This document shows positions 24,601-32,995 of a DNA stretch of 34,801 nt, in pieces. Numbering within the stretch: position 1 is the stretch's first letter; each line of letters opens with the position of its first letter. Position numbers and translations under genes: made by a program. This stretch comes from JADJQU01 sp035490315. Its GTDB lineage: Bacteria > Planctomycetota > UBA1135 > GCA-002686595. The notes below the pieces were generated by a model. The model had not been told where the DNA came from and made no database searches. It saw only the letters and a program-made list of their open reading frames with translations. Location: the NCBI GenBank assembly GCA_035490315.1, contig DATHET010000262.1:1-34801 (forward strand). Direction: 5' to 3'.

Positions 24601-25203
24601 GTGCGTCGCTTGACCCGCCGACTGCTGCTGCTCGTTTCGCTCGCGCTCGTCGCGGCCGGTCTCAGTTTCTGCGTTGGACCTCCGACGTACTACCGCGACA
24701 AGTACGCGCCGGCCGTGGAGGGCGTGCAGCCCGCGGCGCGTCCGACGCCGATCGTCCCCGAGGTCCAGACCGAGCCGCACACCTGCGGACTGCACGCGAT
24801 CTCGGCCGTCTACACGGCCTACGGCCTCGACCCGCTCGAGCTGCGGCTGCGCTTCCGACTCGGGACCGACAAGCCGCTGAGCCATTTCATCCCGGACTCG
24901 ATCGGCACGATTCACCCCGACATGCTGCGGGTCCTAGCACAGGACGGCTTCGAGACCGAGCTGCTGCGCCCCGGCGGCAAAGACGCAGCGCAACTGTTGC
25001 GCGAGCACCTCGACGCCGGTCATCCCGCACTCGCGCTCACGAAGCCAGGCACGTTCCACTGGGTCGTCGTGGCGGCGCGCGAGGGCGAGAACGCGACGAT
25101 CTGCGATTCGCTCCGGACCGAGCCGTGCTGCAAACCGCTCGAGAACTACCTGCAAGAGGACGTGTACTCGCTGCTCCTGGTCAAGCCGGCGGCGGGCCGG
25201 TAG
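24601..25203 (+). CDS. Papain-like/C39-like cysteine peptidase with signal anchor
   Basis: The GTG start at 24601 gives 200 residues with a basic front and hydrophobic core (RRLLLLVSLALVAAGLSF), so the domain is exported or membrane-tethered. The catalytic arrangement of C39-like papain-fold peptidases is visible: Gln56 (oxyanion hole) in EVQTEPHTCGLHAISAV, nucleophile Cys62, His153 in GTFHWVVVA and Asp169 in ATICDS. True C39 bacteriocin-processing domains are cytosolic parts of ABC exporters with a C-x-x-x-C region. Here the domain is free-standing, outside the cytoplasm, and no transporter or peptide precursor lies nearby. It may process or degrade an extracytoplasmic peptide. The 172 bases upstream (24429-24600) show no gene. 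Confidence 0.75.
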   Translation: MRRLTRRLLLLVSLALVAAGLSFCVGPPTYYRDKYAPAVEGVQPAARPTPIVPEVQTEPHTCGLHAISAVYTAYGLDPLELRLRFRLGTDKPLSHFIPDSIGTIHPDMLRVLAQDGFETELLRPGGKDAAQLLREHLDAGHPALALTKPGTFHWVVVAAREGENATICDSLRTEPCCKPLENYLQEDVYSLLLVKPAAGR

Positions 25204-25325
25204 GTGCCGCGACAGTGATCGGTCAGCCCTGGTGAGGAGGCGATGGAAGCCACGGTGGTGGGTTGTCGGAGCCGAAGTTTGCCGCTCGGCGCGCCTGTGC
25301 GGGCGCTACGCTGGCCCTCTTCGTC

Positions 25326-26831
25326 ATGGACGTGCCAATTCATTTTTCGCGAGCGTCGTGTTCCGCATCGCAGTGGGCGCGCCTCTGTCGGCGCGCTGTT
25401 CTCATGCTGGCCGCGATGCTTGCCTGCCACGCCACGGCATGCCTCACGCCTCCGGCGCTGGTGCCCGCGGGACCGGTCGATCTCGAGTCCTGCGTGCGCC
25501 ATTCGCCCAGTGGCGCGAAACGGGTCGAGCTCCTACTCGAGGGCCGCGTCCTGCGCGGCATCTTCGTTCCGGCCGGAGCGGGCTCACCCGTGGTCCTGCA
25601 CCTGCTCGGCTCGAGTCACAGCGTTGCGTCGCTCACGCTGACCACGGATTTCCTGTTCGAACGACTGCGCAGCATCGGTTTCGCCTCGCTCGCACTCGAC
25701 TACGGGGGCGTGGGCGTCTCCGACGGTGAGCGCGACGTTCGTCGCCTGCGCGAAGACGCCCTCGCGATGTGGCAGGAGGCCCTGCGTCGCGCGGACGGCG
25801 ACCCGAAGCGCGTCGTGCTGCGCTGCACGTCGATCGGCGGGATTGCCGCGGCCGAGTTGCTCGACGCTGGAGCGAGGCCGCGCGCCGTGATCTGGATCGC
25901 GCCGGTGTCACCGCGGACGGCCCTGCATCAAGCGGTCGCTCGCTGGGCCGGTGTGATTTCGGCGACGCTGGTGTCGTGGGCCTTCGCGCCGATCTCGCGC
26001 GTCGAGCCGATCGAAGCCCTGGAGCGAGCGAGGCCCGCGGTGCTGTTGATTGGCTCCGCGGACGACTCGTTCCTTGACGCCGAGTACTTGAAGCGCCTGC
26101 GCGAGTTTGCGACGAAGTCCGGCAGTGGTTTCAGCGAGGACGTCGGAGCCGAGCACGAGTGGCTCGCGGCGTCGTCGGTCGAGCCGAGCGCGCGCGAGGC
26201 GATGTGCTTGCTCCGGTGGAGTGCACCGCAAGGAACCTCCGCTGAACCCACCGACCCTGCCGCGCGCGAGGTCTGGCTCGCCGACGCTGCATTGCGCGAG
26301 CGCTTTCAGACCTTGTCGCGGCTCGCGCCAGGCTTGTCCTCCGAGGAGATCGTCGCGGCTGCTCAGCTGGATGATCTGGAGCTTGCGGCCTTCCTCGTCT
26401 GGCTGCGAGGCACGCGCAAGTCGCCGAGCGCCTCCTTCGCGGAGCTCGCGGCCAGCTACCGTGAATTCACCTGGACCTCGGCTCTCGAGCTGTCGTCGTT
26501 GCGGGTTTTCTACGTCTTCGCCGGCAAATGCAGCATCCGCGCGCTGCGCGTTGCGGCTTGCGACGTGTGCGCATGGGATGGACATTCGGCCTTGGTGACC
26601 ACCTGGCAGCGCGGCGCCACAGGCCTCACCATGACCTTCCAACCCACCCCTGAGATCGAGGCGAGTCTCGGGCTGCCCGCGCGCCTGGACTTGCGGCGCG
26701 CGTGGCTCCTCGAGGCCTTCGCCCGCGGCGCGGGACTGCTCGTGAGCCGGAAGAACCGGGCGGATGGGACCTACGGCGTGTGCTATCTCGACGCCCAGGG
26801 CGAGTGGATCGATCTCGGACCTGTTGACTGA
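25326..26831 (+). CDS. Alpha/beta hydrolase with C-terminal extension, exported or lipid-anchored
   Basis: From ATG 25326 the protein has 501 residues; an alternative ATG at 25404 lies within the hydrophobic segment MLAAMLACHATAC. Residues about 65-265 are an alpha/beta hydrolase: oxyanion strand VVLHLLGSS, LDYGGVGVSDGE (111-124), a nucleophile elbow CTSIGG with Ser149 (Cys replaces the first Gly of GxSxG), acidic Asp226/Asp227 in LIGSADDSF and His257 in AEHEW. Most relatives are acyl esterases or acyltransferases of the dienelactone or Abhydrolase_1 style. Residues about 290-501 are a separate region with no recognised domain (RKNRADGTYGVCYLD near the end). It ends 81 bases from the convergent helicase gene. 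Confidence 0.75.
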   Translation: MDVPIHFSRASCSASQWARLCRRAVLMLAAMLACHATACLTPPALVPAGPVDLESCVRHSPSGAKRVELLLEGRVLRGIFVPAGAGSPVVLHLLGSSHSVASLTLTTDFLFERLRSIGFASLALDYGGVGVSDGERDVRRLREDALAMWQEALRRADGDPKRVVLRCTSIGGIAAAELLDAGARPRAVIWIAPVSPRTALHQAVARWAGVISATLVSWAFAPISRVEPIEALERARPAVLLIGSADDSFLDAEYLKRLREFATKSGSGFSEDVGAEHEWLAASSVEPSAREAMCLLRWSAPQGTSAEPTDPAAREVWLADAALRERFQTLSRLAPGLSSEEIVAAAQLDDLELAAFLVWLRGTRKSPSASFAELAASYREFTWTSALELSSLRVFYVFAGKCSIRALRVAACDVCAWDGHSALVTTWQRGATGLTMTFQPTPEIEASLGLPARLDLRRAWLLEAFARGAGLLVSRKNRADGTYGVCYLDAQGEWIDLGPVD

Positions 26832-26848
26832 GGGTGACCCCACGGAAG

Positions 26849-26871
26849 ATCTGCCACCGTCCGTGGTAGAT
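26849..26871. terminator. Hairpin between convergent hydrolase and helicase genes
   Basis: ATCTGCCAC (26849-26857) and GTGGTAGAT (26863-26871) form a 9-bp stem with one G-T pair and a 5-base loop. A competing 7-bp stem pairs 26840-26846 with 26860-26866. No T-run follows on either strand. The location between converging genes suggests a terminator or insulator, but the structure is not a standard one. Confidence 0.35.
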
Positions 26872-26912
26872 TCGCTCCGGCACGTTCTGCCACCGATGGC
26901 CGAGCTCCAGGG

Positions 26913-29900
26913 TCACGACAGGATCGCCTCGAGGTCGGCTCGAGTGAGCTCGCGAAGCGCGCTGCCGGCGCCTTCGAAGAGCGCGTCGGCGAGCGCGCGC
27001 TTGCGATCCTGCAGCGCGAGGACTTTTTCCTCGACCGTGTTGCTCGCCACCAATCGATACGCGGTCACCGGACGCGTCTGGCCAATGCGGTGGGTGCGGT
27101 CGATGGCCTGGCGCTCGACAGCGGGGTTCCACCAGGGATCGAGCAGGAAAACGTAGTCGGCCGCGGTCAAGTTGAGGCCCACGCCGCCGGCCTTGAGGCT
27201 GATCAGGAACACGCTCGTGGCGGCGTTGCGCTGGAAGTTTTCGACGCGTTCCTCGCGGTCGCGCGTCTTGCCGTCGAGGTAGGCGTACTCGAGCCCGCGC
27301 CGCTCCAGCTCGGGCTTGACCAGGGCGAGGAAACTCGTGAACTGCGAGAAGACCAGCGCCTTGTGACCGGAGTCGCGCAGCTCCTCGAGCATCGCGAGCA
27401 GAGCATCGAGCTTGGCGGAGCGCGTGCTCGCGTGGCTTTCGTCGATCAGGGCCAGGTGGCAAGCCGCTTGACGCAGGCGCAGGAGCGCCGTGAGCACGTG
27501 GATTCCCGCCCGCTGGATTCCGACCTCGTCGACCGCGGCGAGCAGCGTGCCCCGGTAGTGGTCGCGCATGGCGTCGTACTCGCGACGCTGCGTGCCCTCG
27601 AGCTCGCAAGGCACGAGCTGTTCGGATTTCTGCGGCAGCTCGGTCAGTACTTCTTCCTTGGTCCGGCGCAGGATGAACGGGCGCAGGGCGCGAGCGGCGA
27701 AGCGCGCGGTTTCGAGCGCATCGCCACCTTCGAGCAGTCGGCGCAGGGCGCGGCTGCCTTCGAGCAGGCCGGGGTTCAAGAACTCGAAGATCGAGAGCAG
27801 GTCCTTGATGCGATTCTCGATCGGCGTGCCGGTCAGCGCGAGGCGCTGGTCGGCTTCGAGGAGTCGCGCGGCTTTCGACGACTGGCTGTCCGCGTTCTTG
27901 ATCGTCTGGGCCTCGTCGAGCACCAGCAGGTCGAGGTGCAGCTTGCGCAGGAGTTCCACGTCGTGCCGCAGCGTGGCGTAGGTGGTGATCACCACGTCGG
28001 CATCCTCGAGAGCCGCGGGACGGCGCGCGCGCTCCGATCCGTGGTGCACTCGGATCCGGAGCGATGGCGCGAAGCGCTGGGTCTCGCGCTCCCAGTTGAA
28101 GAGCAGCGTCTTCGGCGCGACGACCAGCGTGGGGCCGCGGGCTTGGGGCTTGCGGCGCAGGATCAGAGCCAGGACCTGGATCGTCTTGCCCAGGCCCATG
28201 TCGTCGGCGAGGCAGCCGCCCAGGCCGATCTCGCTCAGGAAGGCGAGCCAGCCCAGGCCGGCGCGTTGGTAGGGGCGCAATTCACCGGCGAAGGTTTCGG
28301 GCTCGCACACGGGCTCGGGCGCCTTCGCGCGCGCGAGCCGCGAGCGGAAGGCTTCGAAGCCTGCGTCGCATTGCAGCTGCGCTCGCTCCGCGAGCAGGAT
28401 GTCGAGCAGGAATCCGCGCGAACGTTTCACGCGCAGGCGCCCCTGCCGCACTTCGCCCAGGAGCGCCAGGGCTTCCCATTGCGCCAGCCAGGTCTCTGGC
28501 AGGACTCCGAAGCTGCCATCGGCCAGGCGAACCAGGAATTGGCGCCGTTCCAGGGCTTCGAGCAGGGCGGGGAGCTCCATGCCGATTCCCTCGAAGTCGA
28601 TCTTCGCCTCGAGGTCGAACCAGTCGATGTCCGAGCTCACGGAGAACGTGAATTCCGACTGGGTGCGCAGCCGCCAGCCCTCGCCTTCGACGAGCCAGCC
28701 CTGCTCGGTCAGAGCGCGTACCAGGGCGCCGATTCGTTGGCGCTCGAGAGTCCCGTCGAAGGGCTCGCTCGAAGCTGCGCGCAGTTTTCCGCCCGCGGCA
28801 GTGAACTGCGCTTCGGCGCGCGATTCTGCCTGCGCGTCGCGTTGCACGCGCAGGACGCGCTCGCCGCGCACGACGACGGACGGTCCGCCGCGGCACAGGC
28901 GCTCGCCCTCGTATTCGAATTCGATCTGAGCACGCAGCTGCGCCGCCGATTCATCGGGCGCGAGAAGGATCAGGACCGGCTTGGGCGAGCCGCCGATTTC
29001 CAGGACCAGATCTGGGGCGCGCAAGGGCAAGCCCAGGGGCGCGCTGGCCAGGATGCGCGCCAGATCGGATCGGTGCTCCTTGGGGATGCAGAGCTTCTTC
29101 GCACCGCACAGTTGCGCGGCCCAGGCCTGAGCACCATGCCAGTCGACGCTGTGCAACTCTCCGCGGGCGATCGCGAAGCCACCTCCCAGGGCGCAGAGGA
29201 CCTCGGAGTTGGAAATGCGCTCGCCCTCGCGCTCCAGCGCGGCTTCGAACTCGATCGTTTCGCCGGCGCTGCTGGCGTCGATCCGGAAACTCCAACCCTG
29301 GCGTTTGTCGAGCGCGAGCGGCGAGATCGACTGGAAGTCTTCCTGCGCGAAATACAGTCGCTGCGCTCGCGCCAGGCCCACCAGCAGGAGGCGCTGCAGT
29401 GGGGGAGACAGGCAGAATTGGGCACGACATCGATCCGGGTGTGAATTCCGCTCCTCGCGCGGCGACGAGGCGAGCAAGGCGAGGGCCATGCGATCGATTT
29501 CGTCGAGATCGCTCTCGTGCGGAGATCCAACGAGCGGTCGATAAGCGCCCACTTCGCCGAGCGCCGAGACCCTCGCGGCGTGGACATCGAGCCGGATCGA
29601 CGCGGATTCCGGTGGCGGCGGCGAGAGGACGTAGCGCAGGCAGATCCTGCGCGGAGACTCCGTGAAAGTCGGCGTGCTCGATTCGAGGGCTCGGAGCAGG
29701 CGTCGAGTGCGCTGTGACTCGGATTCAGCGAGCTCGCCCGCCTCGTTCCCGGAGCTTGCACCCAGCAGTTGCTGCAGGCGATTCTCCAGCAGGGTCAACT
29801 TCCTCTCGGTGGGCAGGAACTTGTCGGCGATCAGGCGTTCGAGGGCCTTGTCGAAGTCGCATTCGGGAGCCTCGACCTCGGCCGGCAGCACTTCCACCGT

Positions 29901-30203
29901 TCCCCTGCGGGGCCTCGCGTCACTCTCCCGTCTCGCGCCTTCGGCATGCGCGAGTTCCGACAGGAGCGCGCAGACATGCTTGCACTGGCGACGGACCCGG
30001 TGCGCGGTGCAGGTGCAGGTGTGATCCCAGCCGGGAACGTCGCGCTCGAGGACGACGCAGTAGATCCGCGTGCCCCGCACGCCAGCGAGGATCAGGCTGG
30101 AAGTACGGCGCACGACACGCACACGCCCCTCGCGCCAGTACTCGAGGCCGCGGGCGCGCAGCTTTTCGTGGTGCGAGTTCAGGAGCTGGTCGAGTGCTTG
30201 CAT
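26913..30203 (-). CDS. SNF2-family helicase with N-terminal SWIM zinc finger
   Basis: The product is 1096 residues from ATG 30203 (an in-frame GTG at 30245 would add 14). A SWIM finger lies at residues 63-76 (C63-T-C65 ... C74-K-H76). Residues about 90-620 are a long middle region of the bacterial SNF2 N-terminal type. The ATPase follows: LRPYQRAGLGWL, Walker A DDMGLGKT (about 668-675), VVAPKTLLFNW, VITTYATLR, DEAQ (about 763-766) and LTGTPIENR. The second lobe has KALVFSQFTSFL, YLDGKTRDREERV, SLKAGGVGLNLT and DRTHRIGQ with the arginine fingers (about 1033-1040). It is a DNA or nucleoprotein translocase in the cytoplasm, close to the RapA/HepA-like bacterial proteins that carry SWIM. Its physiological role is not known. 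Confidence 0.92.
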   Translation of the reverse strand: MQALDQLLNSHHEKLRARGLEYWREGRVRVVRRTSSLILAGVRGTRIYCVVLERDVPGWDHTCTCTAHRVRRQCKHVCALLSELAHAEGARRESDARPRRGTVEVLPAEVEAPECDFDKALERLIADKFLPTERKLTLLENRLQQLLGASSGNEAGELAESESQRTRRLLRALESSTPTFTESPRRICLRYVLSPPPPESASIRLDVHAARVSALGEVGAYRPLVGSPHESDLDEIDRMALALLASSPREERNSHPDRCRAQFCLSPPLQRLLLVGLARAQRLYFAQEDFQSISPLALDKRQGWSFRIDASSAGETIEFEAALEREGERISNSEVLCALGGGFAIARGELHSVDWHGAQAWAAQLCGAKKLCIPKEHRSDLARILASAPLGLPLRAPDLVLEIGGSPKPVLILLAPDESAAQLRAQIEFEYEGERLCRGGPSVVVRGERVLRVQRDAQAESRAEAQFTAAGGKLRAASSEPFDGTLERQRIGALVRALTEQGWLVEGEGWRLRTQSEFTFSVSSDIDWFDLEAKIDFEGIGMELPALLEALERRQFLVRLADGSFGVLPETWLAQWEALALLGEVRQGRLRVKRSRGFLLDILLAERAQLQCDAGFEAFRSRLARAKAPEPVCEPETFAGELRPYQRAGLGWLAFLSEIGLGGCLADDMGLGKTIQVLALILRRKPQARGPTLVVAPKTLLFNWERETQRFAPSLRIRVHHGSERARRPAALEDADVVITTYATLRHDVELLRKLHLDLLVLDEAQTIKNADSQSSKAARLLEADQRLALTGTPIENRIKDLLSIFEFLNPGLLEGSRALRRLLEGGDALETARFAARALRPFILRRTKEEVLTELPQKSEQLVPCELEGTQRREYDAMRDHYRGTLLAAVDEVGIQRAGIHVLTALLRLRQAACHLALIDESHASTRSAKLDALLAMLEELRDSGHKALVFSQFTSFLALVKPELERRGLEYAYLDGKTRDREERVENFQRNAATSVFLISLKAGGVGLNLTAADYVFLLDPWWNPAVERQAIDRTHRIGQTRPVTAYRLVASNTVEEKVLALQDRKRALADALFEGAGSALRELTRADLEAILS

Positions 30204-30480
30204 GCAGAGGAGGGAGTTCGCGCGCTCGAGCGTGGATCGCTCCACAGCTTCGAGCGCGCGGCGAACGAAGGCGACGCCGCGCCGGCTAGCCCGCGCTCGC
30301 CCTCCTCCCTAGCGATCGCGCCTGGGATCGCTGGCGGCCAGAATTCCGGGATTTCCCGCCCAGATCCTTCCCCGGCTCCGCCTTCTTTCGAAGAGACCCG
30401 ACTGCGCGCGAGTTGGGCTCTCTCCGCGGGGCGTGGCGTCGTGGGGCAGGCCGCGATCCACGCCCCGCGCCTTCTCGGAA

Positions 30481-30494
30481 AGCAGTGTTACAGT
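30481..30494 (+). promoter_or_regulatory. Possible extended -10 promoter element of the second RCC1 gene
   Basis: AGCAGTGTTACAGT contains TGT followed by TACAGT and lies 40 bases before the ATG at 30534. It shares AGCAGTGYTAC with the sequence ahead of the RCC1 gene at 16626. No -35 box is evident. The rest of 30204-30533 shows no gene. Confidence 0.3.
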
Positions 30495-30533
30495 GGATCG
30501 CGTCCCAGGGTAGACCTTCGGCAGGAGCAAGCC

Positions 30534-32837
30534 ATGGCCATGCACACGTCATCGGGAGTCGGTGGAGGAATTGGAGCGAGCATCATCCTGGTCGCCAGCG
30601 CGCTGGTCGCGCTTGGCCTCCCCGGTCGCGCGCAGACACGACTCATCGGTTGGGGAGCGAGCTGGTTCGACAGCGATTGGCCTTCCGAGACTTTCGTGGA
30701 AGTCGACGCAACGGCCTACGGCGTGCTTGCGCGGCGCGCGAACGGGTCCTTCGTTGCCTGGGGCTATCCCGGCCAGATCCTGATGCCGGGACCGTCCTTG
30801 CCTCCGGGCGTGACCACGCTGCGCGTCGAAGTCGGCAGCTACGATGCCTTCGCGCTGCGCAGCGACGGCTCGATCGCGGGCTGGGGAGGAAATCACTACG
30901 GGCAGAGCGCCGTGCCTCCTCTGCCCGCGGGCCTGACCTACGTCGACGTCGCCGCCAGCAACGGGCACGCCCTCGCGATCCGCTCGAACGGGACCCTCGT
31001 CGCCTGGGGCGAAAACTCCTTCGCGCAGTGCACCGTCCCTGTGCTTCCCGCGGGCCTCGCCTACACCAAGATCGCGGCCGGTCACTACTTCTCGCTCGCC
31101 CTGCGCAGCGACGGCGCGGTCGTGGGCTTCGGGGTCAACTCCACGGGACAACTCAACGCGCCGCCGCCGCCTGCAGGGAGCAGCTACGTGGAGCTTTCCG
31201 CCGGCAGCTACCACGGCGCGGGTCTCTTGAGCAACGGAACCATCGCCTGCTGGGGCCTCGCTTCCTTGCTGAGCGTCCCCGCGCTGCCGGCTGGCCTGAG
31301 CTATGTGCAGGTCTCCGCCGGTGAACGCCACACGGTCGCGCGCCGCAGCGACGGAAGCGTCGTCGCCTGGGGCTCGAACAACTTCTACGGACAGCTGAAC
31401 GTTCCCGCGCTGCCGGCTGGCCTGAGCTACGTCGACGTCCACGCAAGCAGGGATGGAGCGACCGACGTGGCGCACAACGTCGCCATGCGCAGCGATGGCA
31501 AGACAGTGGTCTGGGGCTGGAACGGCGCCGGACAGAAGGGGCCGCCGGTGCTGCCGGTAGGAGTCGCTTATGTCGACGTCGATGTGGGCTGCGGCGGCCT
31601 CGACTTCGGCAGCCCGCAGACGGTCGCATTGCGCAGCGACGGCAAGGTCGAGGCGTGGGGCGACGACTACAATGGCGTCAACACCGTTCCGCCGCTGCCC
31701 GCGGGGCTCTCGTACGTCGAGGTCTCCGCTGGCGGCCTTCACTCGATCCTGCGCCGCAGCGACGGTGAGGCCGTGACGTTCGGCAACAACGGTTGGGGAC
31801 AGATGAACGGCCAGCCGTCGCTGCCCGTGGGCGTGACCTACGTCGAGGTCACTGCCGGCGCCGCCTTCAATCTGGCTCGGCGCAGCGATGGCAGCGTCGT
31901 CGCCTGGGGCTTCACCTCGGGAGGAGCGACGACGGTACCGTCGCTTCCGCCGGGACTCAGCTACGTCGACGTCGACGCCGGCGGCTTCAGCCTCGCGCGG
32001 CGCAGCGACGGCAGCGCGATCGCATGGGGACTGAACGGCAACGGCCAGCTCGCCGTGCCGAGCCTGCCGCCCGGCGTCACCTACGTCGAGATCGCAGCCG
32101 GCCTGACCCACGGACTCGCGCGGCGCAGCGACGGAGTCGTGGTCGCCTGGGGCGACAACGGATTCGGGCAATGCAATGTTCCGGTGCTGCCGCCGGGCGT
32201 GCGCTTCGTCGAGCTCGACGCCGTGCGGAACTTGAGCATCGGCCGCACCAGCGACGGCGGATTCCGGACCTGGGGCACACATTCGTACGTCCCCTCGCCC
32301 GAGATCGCCCCGCCGCTCGCTCCGGGCGAGCGCATCGTGCGCCTGTACGCCGGCGAGGACCGTATCGCCGCGGTCGTCGAGCGCGTCGCCGGGCCGATCG
32401 TGTACTGCAGCGCGAAAGTGAATTCGCTGGGCTGCACGCCATCGATCGGCGCGAGCGGCACGCCGAGCGCTTCCGCGAGCTCCGGGTTCACGCTCAGCGC
32501 GGTCAACGTGATCAACAACAAGCCCGGGCTCTTTCTGTACTCGAACACCGGCCGGGCCGCGGTGGCCTTCCAAGGCGGCAGCCTGTGCATGCGAGCACCC
32601 TTGCGGCGCTCGGTACCCGTTTCGTCCGCCGGCAATCCGCCGCCGAACGATTGTTCCGGCATCTATGCGCTCGACTTCAATGCCTTCGCGGCCGGCGCGC
32701 TCGGCGGGATGCCCCAGGCGTATTTGAGCCAGCTCGGCAACTGGATCGACGTGCAGGCCTGGGGGCGCGACCCCGGCTTCGCGTTCCCGAACAACTCGAC
32801 CTTGTCGGACGCGCTCGAGTACTTCGTGCTGCCCTGA
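30534..32837 (+). CDS. Exported RCC1-repeat protein with planctomycete-type C-terminal domain (copy B)
   Basis: The ATG at 30534 follows AGGAG (30523-30527) and gives 767 residues with a signal peptide to about residue 34 (IILVASALVALGLPGRAQ). RCC1-like units fill residues about 40-615; they match the copy A consensus (VVAWGxN, LPAGLSYVDV, ARRSDGS), but most lack the Cys of GQC. Several units are longer, for example one with an extra loop containing CGGLDFGSPQ. Residues about 622-767 are the shared C-terminal domain: YCSAKVNSLGCTP, NNKPGLFLYS, PPPNDCSGIYALDFNAF, AWGRDPGFAFPNNSTLSDAL. The product is probably secreted, and may be retained through the C-terminal domain. Its 3' end faces the third RCC1 gene across an inverted repeat. 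Confidence 0.88.
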   Translation: MAMHTSSGVGGGIGASIILVASALVALGLPGRAQTRLIGWGASWFDSDWPSETFVEVDATAYGVLARRANGSFVAWGYPGQILMPGPSLPPGVTTLRVEVGSYDAFALRSDGSIAGWGGNHYGQSAVPPLPAGLTYVDVAASNGHALAIRSNGTLVAWGENSFAQCTVPVLPAGLAYTKIAAGHYFSLALRSDGAVVGFGVNSTGQLNAPPPPAGSSYVELSAGSYHGAGLLSNGTIACWGLASLLSVPALPAGLSYVQVSAGERHTVARRSDGSVVAWGSNNFYGQLNVPALPAGLSYVDVHASRDGATDVAHNVAMRSDGKTVVWGWNGAGQKGPPVLPVGVAYVDVDVGCGGLDFGSPQTVALRSDGKVEAWGDDYNGVNTVPPLPAGLSYVEVSAGGLHSILRRSDGEAVTFGNNGWGQMNGQPSLPVGVTYVEVTAGAAFNLARRSDGSVVAWGFTSGGATTVPSLPPGLSYVDVDAGGFSLARRSDGSAIAWGLNGNGQLAVPSLPPGVTYVEIAAGLTHGLARRSDGVVVAWGDNGFGQCNVPVLPPGVRFVELDAVRNLSIGRTSDGGFRTWGTHSYVPSPEIAPPLAPGERIVRLYAGEDRIAAVVERVAGPIVYCSAKVNSLGCTPSIGASGTPSASASSGFTLSAVNVINNKPGLFLYSNTGRAAVAFQGGSLCMRAPLRRSVPVSSAGNPPPNDCSGIYALDFNAFAAGALGGMPQAYLSQLGNWIDVQAWGRDPGFAFPNNSTLSDALEYFVLP

Positions 32838-32846
32838 ATCGAGCGC

Positions 32847-32920
32847 ACGGGGTCAGGTGAACTCGTGCGGAGTCGTGAGACTAGCGTACGGAGTCAGGTG
32901 AATTCGTCCGGAGTCGTGGG
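32847..32920 (+). repeat. Two degenerate direct repeats, period 41 bases
   Basis: Units beginning at 32847 and 32888 both follow ACGGRGTCAGGTGAAYTCGT, then SCGGAGTCGTGRG. The second is contained in the left arm of the large inverted repeat, so the unit appears three times in this gap counting the reverse copy. The arrangement resembles clustered REP-type palindromic units. Confidence 0.7.
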
Positions 32921-32992
32921 CCTTGTCTCGCCGGCGCGCAGCGCCGGCGAGACAAGGCCCACGACTCCGGACGAATTCACCTGACTCCGTAC
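32886..32992. repeat. Perfect 52-bp inverted repeat with 3-base loop between convergent RCC1 genes
   Basis: Bases 32886-32937 are the exact reverse complement of 32941-32992 around the loop GCA (32938-32940). The transcript of either strand would fold into a 52-bp uninterrupted hairpin. Its right end is 3 bases from the stop of the minus-strand gene (32996-32998) and its left end 48 bases after the stop of the plus-strand gene. No T-run follows either arm. It may act as a bidirectional transcription barrier and could be a REP-like mobile unit. An artefact of assembly (a fold-back read) should also be considered, because such perfection over 52 bp is rare. Confidence 0.9.
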
Positions 32993-32995
32993 CCG

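Noticed and set aside
27090..29444. A 784-residue plus-strand frame opposite the helicase
   Set aside because: The SNF2 and SWIM motifs on the minus strand are unambiguous; the plus frame is a Gln/Glu-rich shadow.
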